Source: JAJDAT01 sp964570665
GTDB taxonomy: Bacteria; Nitrospinota; Nitrospinia; Nitrospinales; JAJDAT01
Reading direction: 5' to 3'
DNA length: 64,000 bases
NCBI GenBank assembly: GCA_964570665.1
Contig: CAZMZH010000002.1
Location: forward strand, 124,001 to 188,000
Shown piece after piece: positions 17,664 through 26,930 of the stretch; the first letter of the stretch is position 1; every line of letters starts with the position of its first letter. A program made the position numbers and the translations under genes. The notes beneath the pieces are model-generated. The model ran no database searches. It saw nothing but the letters and a program-made list of their open reading frames with translations, and had not been told where the DNA came from.

Positions 17664-19307
17664 TCAGACTTGTTTTAACTGATTCACCAGATCATGCAAG
17701 TTAACCGCCATTGTAGAGAGTTCCCCAGCTGAATTTTGCATATCATTGGCGCCTTGATTTGTGCTTTCGGCGGCTGTCGCCACTCCTGAAATATTTTCGG
17801 TAATCTCATTACCACCCCTGGCAGCGTCTTCAATACTGCGTCCCATTTCGGCAGTTGTGGCTGTTTGTTCTTCCACAGCGCTGGCAATGGTAGAGGAAAT
17901 ATCATTCACCTGATTGATAATATTAGTTATTTCGCTTATGGCCTTAACGGCGCTTTCCGTGTCGTTTTGAATGGTAACAATTTTTTGGCTAATGTCTTCA
18001 GTGGCTTTTGCAGTTTCTTTAGCAAGTTCTTTAACCTCATTTGCGACCACCGCAAATCCTTTTCCGGCTTCTCCGGCGCGCGCCGCCTCAATAGTGGCGT
18101 TTAAGGCTAAAAGATTAGTTTGTTCTGCAATGGAGTTGATTACCTTTATGACTTCCCCAATTTCCCCGCTACTCACCCCGAGTTTAGAAACTATTTCATT
18201 TGTCCTACGGGATTCATCCACCGCTTGGCCAGCAATTTGAGCGGCTTGGCTTGAGTTTTGAGCGATTTCTTTGATACTGGCGGCCATTTCTTCCATACCT
18301 GTCGCCACAGAATTGATATTGTTGCTCACTTCCGAACTAACCCCGGAAACGACTTCGGTTTGGGCAGAGGTCTCTTCTGCATTGGAACTCATACTGGTGC
18401 TTACCGTGGTTAGTTGTTGCGCGGCTACAGAAAGCGAGTCCGAGTTTTTAGTCAACTCATCAATCGTGTTTTGGACTTTCAACTCCATCTTTTTTTGAGC
18501 TGTTATGTCTGTTGCAAATTTTATAACCTTATAAGGTCTTCCGTTTAAGTCCATGATGGGATTATAGGAAGCCTGAATCCAAATCTCTTTTCCATTTTTT
18601 CCAAATCTTTTATATTGCCCTGTGTCAAACTCGCCACGGCTAAGTTTTTCCCAAAACTCACGGTATTCTGCACTTTGCGCGTAAGAGGGTTCACACACCG
18701 TTCTATGATGTTGGCCTCTGACTTCTTCAAGTTTGTAGCCTAAAACATTTAAAAAGTTTTGGTTAGCCGTGATAACGGTTCCATCCATATTGAATTCAAT
18801 GGTTCCTTGGGACTTCTCAATGGCTTCTATTTTGGCCTCAAATTCTGCATTTTTTAGTTTTTGCTCAGTTATATCTGTCGCAAACTTAACGACTTTAAAA
18901 GGTTTTCCGTTTTGGTCAAAAATAGGGTTATACGACGCTTGTATCCATACCTCTTTTCTGCCTTTACCAAGCCTCTTGTATTCGCCAGAGTCAAATTCTC
19001 CTCTTTTTAGCTTTTCCCAAAATGCGCGATACTCATTACTATTTGCATAGGAAGGTTCGGCGAACATTCGATGATGTTGACCTTGTACTTCATGAAGTTG
19101 ATACCCCAAACAGTTTAAAAAATTGTCATTGGCAGTGATAATCGTGCCGTCCAAATTAAATTCAATGACGGCTTGAGATTTATCAATTGCATCCAATTTA
19201 GCCTGAGTTTCAATTTGTTTTAATTGGGAATTTGAGCCATTGCCAAACAAACCGAATAACCCCTTCTTATGGGTAGCTTGTGGATTTTTTAAAGTAGAAG
19301 TATTCAT
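17664..19307 (-). CDS. Soluble methyl-accepting chemotaxis protein with tandem PAS domains
   Basis: A 547-residue receptor with no membrane segment. Two PAS domains (about residues 35-150 and 155-270) are near duplicates, each with GYxLxEVxGQHHR, IWIQASYNPI and VKFATDIT. The C-terminal half is the methyl-accepting signalling coiled coil, with the highly conserved tip EQTNLLALNATIEAARAGE. This plan resembles BdlA/Aer-like energy or redox sensors; PAS domains of this kind often bind heme or FAD, though I cannot tell which here. It signals through CheA/CheW encoded elsewhere. Confidence 0.93.
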   Translation of the reverse strand: MNTSTLKNPQATHKKGLFGLFGNGSNSQLKQIETQAKLDAIDKSQAVIEFNLDGTIITANDNFLNCLGYQLHEVQGQHHRMFAEPSYANSNEYRAFWEKLKRGEFDSGEYKRLGKGRKEVWIQASYNPIFDQNGKPFKVVKFATDITEQKLKNAEFEAKIEAIEKSQGTIEFNMDGTVITANQNFLNVLGYKLEEVRGQHHRTVCEPSYAQSAEYREFWEKLSRGEFDTGQYKRFGKNGKEIWIQASYNPIMDLNGRPYKVIKFATDITAQKKMELKVQNTIDELTKNSDSLSVAAQQLTTVSTSMSSNAEETSAQTEVVSGVSSEVSNNINSVATGMEEMAASIKEIAQNSSQAAQIAGQAVDESRRTNEIVSKLGVSSGEIGEVIKVINSIAEQTNLLALNATIEAARAGEAGKGFAVVANEVKELAKETAKATEDISQKIVTIQNDTESAVKAISEITNIINQVNDISSTIASAVEEQTATTAEMGRSIEDAARGGNEITENISGVATAAESTNQGANDMQNSAGELSTMAVNLHDLVNQLKQV

Positions 19308-19592
19308 TGTTTTACCTAAGTCCTTAATTAATTCAAAGAAGAGTTGATATTCTCATAAAAATTTATTTAGAAAGTGGAAATATATTCTGGCGTTACGAAT
19401 CATTAGAAACGTTGCATCTAAGGTCATTTTGCTATAAGAAATATGCCGATAAAATGGGACAGACAAGCGAACAATCCCAAAGCTTTAAGCCAAATAAATA
19501 CTAACTTTAATTGTAATTTTATATGCCACCATAGTGTCATAAGATAAGTGGTAGTACAAGAGAAATTGTGACTGATCCTAAGGGAATGATGT

Positions 19593-21473
19593 TTACTTTA
19601 TTTGAAATGCGATGAAGGTAAGATCGTCGTGAGCTGGTTTGTCGCCAACAAATTCAATAATATCTTTTTCTATCTGTTCGATCAATTCTTGAACTGAACC
19701 TGAATGATTTTCAATTCGATTTCTAATCCTTGACACTCCAAACTGTTCTCCCTCAACATTCATCGGTTCAGTAGCCCCGTCTGTATAGGCGAAAACCATA
19801 TCCCCGCTATGCAGTTGAATTTCGTCTTGTTGATAGTCTACCGTAGGTAAAATTCCTAGGGGAGCTCCGCTGGCGTTACCCCAATTAACGGAGACGTTAT
19901 CTTTTTTCTTAATTATTAGGGGATGGTGACCTGCGTTTGAAACGGTAAGACATTTTGTTTCTAAATCTAAAAAAAGAAATAAGGTGGTGGCAAACATTCC
20001 TCGTCTCGATCGTTCGGCCAATATTTTATTCACTTCTGTTAACGTTTGCGCTGGCGCTAGCATCATGGGCGCTACGTGTCGAAAATCGCTTAAAAGTCTT
20101 GCCATGTAAAGGGCCGCAGAAACTCCTTTACCTGCAACGTCTCCCAAAACCATTGCTAATAAATCCGCTCCTAACGGAATATAATCGTAGAAATCTCCTC
20201 CCACAAATTTTGCCGGAATCGTTTTGGCGGCAAAATCAATATCAAACCGTTCGGGAGGTTTTTCGGGTAGAAAATCGTTTTGCACCAACGTGGCAATTTT
20301 TAATTCGCTTTCGAACCGTTCTTTTTCCGCCGCTAATCGTTTTCGTTCCTCTTGTTCCTTTATCCGATCTGTAATATCTGAAATAAAAGCGCAAGCAAAT
20401 TCTTTTCCTTCGAATTCTAGATAATGGGCTTTTACTTCTGTGGGAAAAACTTTTCCTTTTTTTGTTTTTCCTTTAGATTCGATAACCATTACCTCTTCTT
20501 TTTTAAGAGTTTCCCAAAATGGTTCCCATTTATCAGGTTCCATATTTGGATTTAGATCAAATACTTGCATCGAAGTTATTTCTTCAGGTAAATAGCCAAA
20601 AGTTTTGCAGGCGGCTTCGTTGGCGTGTTTAATATTGGCATTTCGATCGGACCAGAAGATTAGATCTGGCGCCCGTTCAATGGTGAAGTGAGAAAATCTA
20701 GATTTAGCTTCCTTTTCTTTTCTTTTGCTAATATCACGAACGAAAGAACATAGAAATTCTGTTCCCTCAAACTCTAAGAAATGAGCTTTTACTTCAATTG
20801 GAAAAATTTTTCCTTCTTTTGTTCTTCCTTCGGATTCAATTGAACTTGTTCCGTCTGATTTAATTTTCTCCCAATTGGCTGTCCAGCTTTCTTGAGTAAC
20901 GGTGGGATCTAAATCGAAAACCGACATGGTTGTCATTTCTTGAAAAGTAAAGCCATATACTTCGCATGCCGTTTTATTTGCGTGTTGAATTAAAGCGTTC
21001 CTATCGCACCAAAAAATAAGATCGGGAGCGTGTTCAATTGTGAAGTGAGAGAAACGAGTATTAGTTTCGGCTAAGATTCGCTGAGTTATGTCGCGTGTAT
21101 AGGCACAACCATACTCCTTTCCTTCAAACTCAAAATAATGCGCGTGAACTTCCACGGGAAAATTGCGACCGGTTTTGGTAATTCCGATAGTTTCTAATTG
21201 CTGGTATTTGTCGGATTTAAATTCTTGCCAAGCTTCTTCCCATGTTTCTTTGGGATAATTAGGATCTAAGTCATGAATGGTTATAGAAGTCATTTCTTCG
21301 GCGGAATAACCATACGTTTTGCAAGCGGCTGGGTTGGCGCGTTGAATATGAGCGTATTGATCGAACCAGAATATAGGATCTGGAGAATGCTCTATAGTGA
21401 AATGGGAAAGTCGAATACCTCTTTGAAACTTTCCATCTTCGCAATCTTGCAGAATATCATTGTGTCCTTCCAT
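19593..21473 (-). CDS. Triple-PAS SpoIIE/RsbU-type serine phosphatase
   Basis: Three consecutive PAS domains (about residues 18-135, 140-260 and 262-380) share the phrase FSHFTIExxPDxIFW and end EFxCAFxxDI, showing recent internal triplication. A short coiled coil leads to a PP2C-type phosphatase (about 400-626), marked by GGDFYDYIPL, GDVAGKGVSAALYM and AHDDLTFIAF. RsbU-like enzymes dephosphorylate anti-anti-sigma factors in partner switching. No STAS or anti-sigma gene is close. It begins 1 bp after the TPR gene stop, so the two are co-translated. Confidence 0.92.
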   Translation of the reverse strand: MEGHNDILQDCEDGKFQRGIRLSHFTIEHSPDPIFWFDQYAHIQRANPAACKTYGYSAEEMTSITIHDLDPNYPKETWEEAWQEFKSDKYQQLETIGITKTGRNFPVEVHAHYFEFEGKEYGCAYTRDITQRILAETNTRFSHFTIEHAPDLIFWCDRNALIQHANKTACEVYGFTFQEMTTMSVFDLDPTVTQESWTANWEKIKSDGTSSIESEGRTKEGKIFPIEVKAHFLEFEGTEFLCSFVRDISKRKEKEAKSRFSHFTIERAPDLIFWSDRNANIKHANEAACKTFGYLPEEITSMQVFDLNPNMEPDKWEPFWETLKKEEVMVIESKGKTKKGKVFPTEVKAHYLEFEGKEFACAFISDITDRIKEQEERKRLAAEKERFESELKIATLVQNDFLPEKPPERFDIDFAAKTIPAKFVGGDFYDYIPLGADLLAMVLGDVAGKGVSAALYMARLLSDFRHVAPMMLAPAQTLTEVNKILAERSRRGMFATTLFLFLDLETKCLTVSNAGHHPLIIKKKDNVSVNWGNASGAPLGILPTVDYQQDEIQLHSGDMVFAYTDGATEPMNVEGEQFGVSRIRNRIENHSGSVQELIEQIEKDIIEFVGDKPAHDDLTFIAFQIK

Positions 21474-21474
21474 A

Positions 21475-22749
21475 TTAGTAACTAGGAGGAAGTTTGATAG
21501 CAGAATAATCTCGCGGGTTTAGGTCGTACTTTTTAAAATACGACATCAAAGTTTTTAATGCGAGCGCTTCGGGCTGCTTTTCTTTGCTTATTTCAAACGC
21601 TTCCCGGGCCAAGGTCATATGAATGACAGCATTGATTCCATCCTTATATTCATCGTAAACTTTGGCTAAGGAATATTGACATTTACCATAATGAGGGTGG
21701 GCTTTAACCGCTTCTTCTAAGATCTTAATTTGATCCCTAATCCGGTTTTCCTCAGCTAATTTTTCGCTAACGCGGTAAAGGGATTCAGCAAGGCCCTCTT
21801 TAACAGTTTTATTGTCAGGCATGATTTTAATCGCTTCTTTAAAGGGAACAATTGCCTCTTCATGCTTATTTAACTTTAATAAAGCTCTTCCTAATTGGAA
21901 AAAACCTTCGGAAGCGATCCGTGGACTGTAAGTAACGGCGGCCTGGAGATGTTTAGCTGCATCGGAAAAATTATCTTGTTTTGAGTAAAGTAAACCCAGC
22001 GCTAATTGAGGTAATGCCGCTCTTGGGCTTGCCGAAATAGCGTTTTTATAATCCTTCATGGCTTTTTTGATGTCGCCAAGTTTTTCGTGAATTTGCCCCA
22101 ATTGATAATAAGCGTCGACAGTTAAGTTTTTGTCATATTTTAGAGCTGTTTCTATTTTCTTAAAGGCTTCTTTGTATTTTCCTTGTTGAGATAATGAAAT
22201 GCCTATTGATAGAAAAGCGGGACCAAATTTAGGAATTATCTTTATTGCTTTTTCAAACGCTTCTTGAGCTAAATCATAACGTTTGGATTTTCCAAAATAG
22301 TCGCATTGCTCTTTATACACTCCGGCTAAAACCTTTTTAACCACTTCGCTTTCAGGTTTAAGCTCCATAGCTCTTTCCAAAGGAGGAATGGCATCTTCGT
22401 CCCGTCCTAATTCTGCGTAGGCTTGTCCTAAATGAAAGAAAGCCTCATAAAAGTTAGGATCGATTCGAGTGGCTTCGGTTAAAGGCTGGACTGCGTCGCG
22501 AATCCGTTTTAAATGAATTAAAGCCTCTCCGAGTTTGAAGTGGGAAGAACAATCGTTGGGGTTTTTTTTGATTGCTTCTTTAAATTTTTCCACCATTTCC
22601 TTTAATTGTTCAGGACTTGGGATGGGGGTTTTGGCTACCTTTTTGGGTTTTTTAAATCCAAACAAGCCGCGAATAGAATTCAAGATGCGGGTAAAAAAAG
22701 TTTCTGGGGTTTCTTTATTAACAGGATAGGAGGACGGTTTTCGTGCCAT
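21475..22749 (-). CDS. TPR-repeat protein
   Basis: A 424-residue protein with about nine or ten tetratricopeptide repeats from residue 50 onward, recognisable from phrases such as FYEAFFHLGQAYAELGRDED and AYYQLGQIHEKLGDIKKAM. The basic N-terminus (KPKKVAKTPIPSPEQ) has no signal peptide. TPR proteins are scaffolds for protein contacts. It is immediately upstream of the PAS-phosphatase (1-bp gap), so it could be a partner of that signalling protein. Confidence 0.9.
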   Translation of the reverse strand: MARKPSSYPVNKETPETFFTRILNSIRGLFGFKKPKKVAKTPIPSPEQLKEMVEKFKEAIKKNPNDCSSHFKLGEALIHLKRIRDAVQPLTEATRIDPNFYEAFFHLGQAYAELGRDEDAIPPLERAMELKPESEVVKKVLAGVYKEQCDYFGKSKRYDLAQEAFEKAIKIIPKFGPAFLSIGISLSQQGKYKEAFKKIETALKYDKNLTVDAYYQLGQIHEKLGDIKKAMKDYKNAISASPRAALPQLALGLLYSKQDNFSDAAKHLQAAVTYSPRIASEGFFQLGRALLKLNKHEEAIVPFKEAIKIMPDNKTVKEGLAESLYRVSEKLAEENRIRDQIKILEEAVKAHPHYGKCQYSLAKVYDEYKDGINAVIHMTLAREAFEISKEKQPEALALKTLMSYFKKYDLNPRDYSAIKLPPSY

Positions 22750-22867
22750 TTTCTTAGAGCGTAGTTATTACTTCAAAATAAATTGAAAATATTTTTGGTT
22801 TAATGGAAATTATATTTAAATAAATACCAAGCTAGATATAATTTCACTTAGGAAAAATCTAAACTTT

Positions 22868-23980
22868 TTAACCTCCGACATACTCGGATTGACAACATCC
22901 TAAACAACCAGGGAAAATCGATTCGTTTTTAAGAGTTTGTCGAAACATTTGATGGTCCTTAGAGTTCCAAGCTATTTCATTGTTTGATTCCAGAATATTT
23001 CCAAGCCGATAGTGTGGACAGCTAAATACGTCGCCATAAGCGGAAACCCCTACCTTGGCCCAAGGGGAAAAACAGCGATAATCTTTATAAGAACTTTTAT
23101 TTGAATAATATCTAATAATTTCTTCTTTGATGATCCCATTTGGAGAATATCTTAATTGAGATTTGTAGGTTTGGCTTTTAGCTTCCAATAAATCTAATTG
23201 ATCTCCTAATAATTTAGAATCTATAGTTTCGACGGGTTGAGGTTGTGAGCGTAGTTTTTCAGTTTGGTCGTATCCCTTACCGTGCCAATATTCGGCTGGA
23301 TTGCTTAAAACAAAATTACAAACGTCGACTCCAAGTTCTTCTGCATAATCATATAGAAAAGCTAAGTCTTCTACGTTGTTTTTACTAATAACGCAGGTTA
23401 AATGAATCATGGGATATCGATAACCTAGACTTCTTTTTGTTTCGATTAACCTTTCTAGGCCTTTTGTGGTTTTTCGGAACGATCCAGGTATCTGTGTGCA
23501 ATGATCGTGAAACTCCTCTTTACCTTCTAGAGAAACTCCTAAAAAGAATAATCCGGAACCCCAAAAAGATTTCAATCTGGTTTCCAAAATTTTATCCACA
23601 ACAGCTTCGTTTAGAGAAGTGCCGTTAGTGATGATATGAACTTTATTGCGAGCGGCGGCAAACTCCATAATTTCCAAAAAATCTTTTTTCATGAAGGCTT
23701 CACCGCCGGTGAAAGTAATTACTGCATGTCGAGGGATTTTAGTAATAGTATCTTTTATTGTTTCTGTGCTGAGCTCATTTTTATAAGTTCGATTTTTTTC
23801 CGTGTCTTCAATGATTTCTAGAAAATGACACATGTCGCAACGCAAATTGCAACGATAGGTCACTTCAAAATAAACATGCATTGGCGGAAATGCGTATTTC
23901 GACCATAAATAAAAAGGAATTGTCGAATATAACCGAGGGAGCTGTTTTTGAATATTCTTTATCGTAAATGGGTTACCCAT
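22868..23980 (-). CDS. Radical SAM protein with SPASM-like C-terminus
   Basis: The 4Fe-4S cluster motif CNLRCDMC (CxxxCxxC) near residue 43 marks the radical SAM core, supported by ITFTGGEAFM. A C-terminal cysteine set (CFSPW, FSCPHYR, GCLGCCQSEY) is like a SPASM or twitch auxiliary cluster region. Reactions range from peptide modification to sugar chemistry, and the substrate is not evident. Neighbours are a WbqC-family gene, an SDR epimerase and a glycosyltransferase, so a role in surface glycan or glycopeptide making is a reasonable inference. Confidence 0.88.
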   Translation of the reverse strand: MGNPFTIKNIQKQLPRLYSTIPFYLWSKYAFPPMHVYFEVTYRCNLRCDMCHFLEIIEDTEKNRTYKNELSTETIKDTITKIPRHAVITFTGGEAFMKKDFLEIMEFAAARNKVHIITNGTSLNEAVVDKILETRLKSFWGSGLFFLGVSLEGKEEFHDHCTQIPGSFRKTTKGLERLIETKRSLGYRYPMIHLTCVISKNNVEDLAFLYDYAEELGVDVCNFVLSNPAEYWHGKGYDQTEKLRSQPQPVETIDSKLLGDQLDLLEAKSQTYKSQLRYSPNGIIKEEIIRYYSNKSSYKDYRCFSPWAKVGVSAYGDVFSCPHYRLGNILESNNEIAWNSKDHQMFRQTLKNESIFPGCLGCCQSEYVGG

Positions 23981-24014
23981 ACGTTTTATATGAAAACCTC
24001 TAATCTCCCCCGTC

Positions 24015-24710
24015 TTAGGAAGACGGTTGGGTTTGATTCAAGATATTGAGGCTTTTTTCGCCCTGGTTAAATAATAAATCGATAACAGACATATAGGGAA
24101 TGAATTCCGGATATCTTTGCCGATATGTTGGATGTTTATAGTTGTGATATTCCAACTGAATATTATAGCTTAAAAACTCAGATTCGTTCAGATAGTCTTT
24201 AGCGAGATCGCCTGTCAAATAATGAGTCGCTTCCAGTTTTCGACAAAGCGCTAAAATTTTATCGCCTTTTTTTTCGGTAATTTTTAGATCCGAAGACCTT
24301 AAAGTCGGAGTTGATATTCCCAATAAATCTTTTAAATTCTCTGTTAGTTCCAGGCACAGGTCTACCAGGAAATCCCAATCTTTATTTATTATCGTCTCGA
24401 TTTTGGGAAAATAAAGATCAAAATATTCAGTTTTTGCATAATTATGACGGATGGAGTTGAGATGCTTTGTTTTCCAATTCGACGAGAAATCAATTTGCGT
24501 TTCGATAAGAGACTGGGTATATCGATTTTTTTGGGTTATAGGAACAGTTAGCCAGATCCAGCCTTCTGCAGTTCGGATTTTATTCCTGTTTCTCCAGTCG
24601 CGTCGGGTGAATTGTATATCGTCGAGGTAAATAAATTGGTCTACTTTCGCAATTTGATCGAAATACCCAATCCAAGGCAAATAAGAAGGTTGTAGGATGG
24701 CGACACGCAC
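24015..24710 (-). CDS. WbqC-family protein
   Basis: The N-terminus VAILQPSYLPWIGYFDQIAKVDQ and the following LDDIQFTRRDWRNRNKI are diagnostic of the WbqC family, found in O-antigen and glycan clusters. The family is thought to act on amino-sugar precursors but its chemistry is not well settled. Length is 231 residues, with no signal or membrane segment. It starts with GTG. It lies between a radical SAM gene and an epimerase on the same strand. Confidence 0.9.
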   Translation of the reverse strand: MRVAILQPSYLPWIGYFDQIAKVDQFIYLDDIQFTRRDWRNRNKIRTAEGWIWLTVPITQKNRYTQSLIETQIDFSSNWKTKHLNSIRHNYAKTEYFDLYFPKIETIINKDWDFLVDLCLELTENLKDLLGISTPTLRSSDLKITEKKGDKILALCRKLEATHYLTGDLAKDYLNESEFLSYNIQLEYHNYKHPTYRQRYPEFIPYMSVIDLLFNQGEKSLNILNQTQPSS

Positions 24711-24850
24711 GCGTTATTTTCCGGAAAATTTAAAGCCCATTTTAGAGGAAAATCAATGGATAATGGTCGGGAGCCAAAATATCCAACTGTCAAACCGTCG
24801 GTTTATGATAAAAAATATTTTAAAAAAAGCCTAAGTTTATAGTTTTTAGG

Positions 24851-25861
24851 CTAATTTTTTTCCCAAAGCTCTTTCATCCAAAGGTAACGTTCCCACCATT
24901 TAGAATTATTGCGGTAAAATTCTATAGTTTTTTCTAAACCCTCTTCTAATTTTATCGTAGTTTCCCAGCCAACCAAATCTCGAGCTTTTTTTGCGGAAGC
25001 GGTATGACGCGAAACTTGTCCCGGGCGATCTTCGATATAATTGATCAAGCTTTCGGGTTTGTTCATAATTTTCAAAATCATTTTGGCGATATCTAAAACA
25101 TTGACGTCCACTTCAGAGCCTAAATTGATTGTTTGGCCATTTACAGTTTCTAAATCGACGTGAAGGATCTTGTCGACTCCTTCGCATGTGTCCGATACGA
25201 ATGTCCAATCTCTTGAACTTAGGCCTTGGCCATGGATAGTCAGAGGTTCGTTTTGCAACGCGCTGACGATGAAATTTGGTATCGCCTTTTCAATATGCTG
25301 GCATGGTCCATAATTATTAAAAGGACGAACAATTACGGCTGGTATCCCATAGGTATGCATATAAGAATAAATTAGCCGATCGGCTCCCGCTTTTGCCGCC
25401 GCATAAGGGCTTAATGGATTGAGAGGATGATCTTCGTCCATTGCGTCTGATAACGCCGTACCATAAACCTCAGACGATGAAATATGAATAAAGCGTTCTA
25501 CGGGATGACTGACTATTGCGTTGGCCAGAATTTGAGTGCCTAGCACGTCGGTTGTGAAAAATATAGTGTTGTCGTATATAGATCGAGTAACATGAGATTC
25601 CGCCGCAAAATGAACGACTACATCGCTTTGTTCGACTAATGCATTAACGATGTCGGCCCGCGTTATGTTTCCATGATAAAATCGAAAACGGTTGTCGCGT
25701 TTCATTTCGGGAGTTAAATTATCTAAGTTACCCGCATAGGTTAACGCGTCTAACAGGATAATATTGTAATTTGGATATTTGCGGAAAATATGATTGACGA
25801 AATTACTGCCAATGAATCCGGCGCCGCCGGTGATTAAGATAGTTTTTGATTTTGAGGCCAT
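24851..25861 (-). CDS. dTDP-glucose 4,6-dehydratase-like NAD-dependent epimerase/dehydratase
   Basis: An extended short-chain dehydrogenase of 336 residues. It has the dinucleotide loop GGAGFIGSNF, the SSSEVYGT block, the catalytic Tyr-Lys in SPYAAAKAGADRL, and RPFNNYGPCQH. The sequence is closest in feel to RmlB-type dehydratases and UDP-sugar epimerases; the sugar nucleotide used cannot be fixed. It belongs with the WbqC and radical SAM genes in a glycan-making region. Confidence 0.9.
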   Translation of the reverse strand: MASKSKTILITGGAGFIGSNFVNHIFRKYPNYNIILLDALTYAGNLDNLTPEMKRDNRFRFYHGNITRADIVNALVEQSDVVVHFAAESHVTRSIYDNTIFFTTDVLGTQILANAIVSHPVERFIHISSSEVYGTALSDAMDEDHPLNPLSPYAAAKAGADRLIYSYMHTYGIPAVIVRPFNNYGPCQHIEKAIPNFIVSALQNEPLTIHGQGLSSRDWTFVSDTCEGVDKILHVDLETVNGQTINLGSEVDVNVLDIAKMILKIMNKPESLINYIEDRPGQVSRHTASAKKARDLVGWETTIKLEEGLEKTIEFYRNNSKWWERYLWMKELWEKN

Positions 25862-26138
25862 ATACCGGAATAGATAAAAAATAGAGAAGGTTCGTTACAA
25901 ATTCAAAGAAAATATTTGATATTTTTTCGAGGTTTCTTAAAAGAGTCTTTTCAAATTTAAGGAAAAGGGGTTTTAGTGAATTGTCCTTAGTTCTTAAAAA
26001 GATTGAGGTTATTTACCCGGTGGAGTATAACATAAAATTATCTTGCCGGAGGAAAAAAGCCGGAATAGAAATTTAGTTTATATAGGAATCCCTAATAAAC
26101 CGCCTCTTATTTAAAATAAAATAATTTAAGGAGATTTC

Positions 26139-26861
26139 ATGGAAAGCGAGGACTTCGGAGAAAACCTAGAACAAGGTTATTCCAAAATAATCGAAGATTT
26201 TGAAGCTAGAGTAAAGGCGGATCCTAATGATGCTGAGTCTCGATTTATTTTAGGCTCAATATATGAAGAGAGCGAAAATCTTTCGCAAGCTGAAAAAATG
26301 TACCGAGAGGTTATTAGTATGAATTCGGAACATTCAGTAGCCCATTTCAGCTTGGCCAAGGTATTAGGAAAAGTTGACAAGCTTGAAGAAGCATTGGCAG
26401 CTTGTAAGGAGGCTGTTCGCATCAATGCAGAGGAGCCAGAGTTTTATCTTCTCCTTGCCGCAATTTACGATGGCATGGAAAATTTAGAAGAAGCTGTCGA
26501 TGCTTGCGAAAAAGCCTTACAATTAGATCCGGAAGATGCCGAAGCCAGTTTTGGGTTGGGTTCTATATACGCTAAATTAGATCGTATTAAACCCGCCATT
26601 CAAAAATATCAAGATGCGATTAAGTTGGAACCGGATTATTTAGAAGCTCACCATAATCTGGCCTTGGCGTATGACGCCGATCAGGAAGGGTTTAAAGCAA
26701 TTTTGCATTTACGTATTGCTAAGGCTTTAATGGAAAAAGAATTAGAGTCTGCAGAAGCCATACAGGAAATGGATGAATATTTAAGTGAACTGTACGAAGA
26801 ATATGATTATGAGCCTCAAGATTTCGAAAATTCGCCCGGAGAAACGCCCTCTCAGAATTGA
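26139..26861 (+). CDS. TPR-repeat protein, acidic
   Basis: A 240-residue acidic protein with five tetratricopeptide repeats (about residues 15-185), for example AESRFILGSIYEESENLSQA and AEASFGLGSIYAKLDRIKPA. A glutamate-rich tail follows. There is no signal peptide. The ATG is preceded by AAGGAG at good spacing. It lies 69 bp upstream of a GT4 glycosyltransferase gene on the same strand. It probably works as a scaffold; the partner is unknown. Confidence 0.9.
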   Translation: MESEDFGENLEQGYSKIIEDFEARVKADPNDAESRFILGSIYEESENLSQAEKMYREVISMNSEHSVAHFSLAKVLGKVDKLEEALAACKEAVRINAEEPEFYLLLAAIYDGMENLEEAVDACEKALQLDPEDAEASFGLGSIYAKLDRIKPAIQKYQDAIKLEPDYLEAHHNLALAYDADQEGFKAILHLRIAKALMEKELESAEAIQEMDEYLSELYEEYDYEPQDFENSPGETPSQN

Positions 26862-26930
26862 ATTTTGAGAGTTAAAAATAACTAAACTAAATTTTATCCT
26901 CTGATTTTATTCTTTCATTAAAACTACGTT

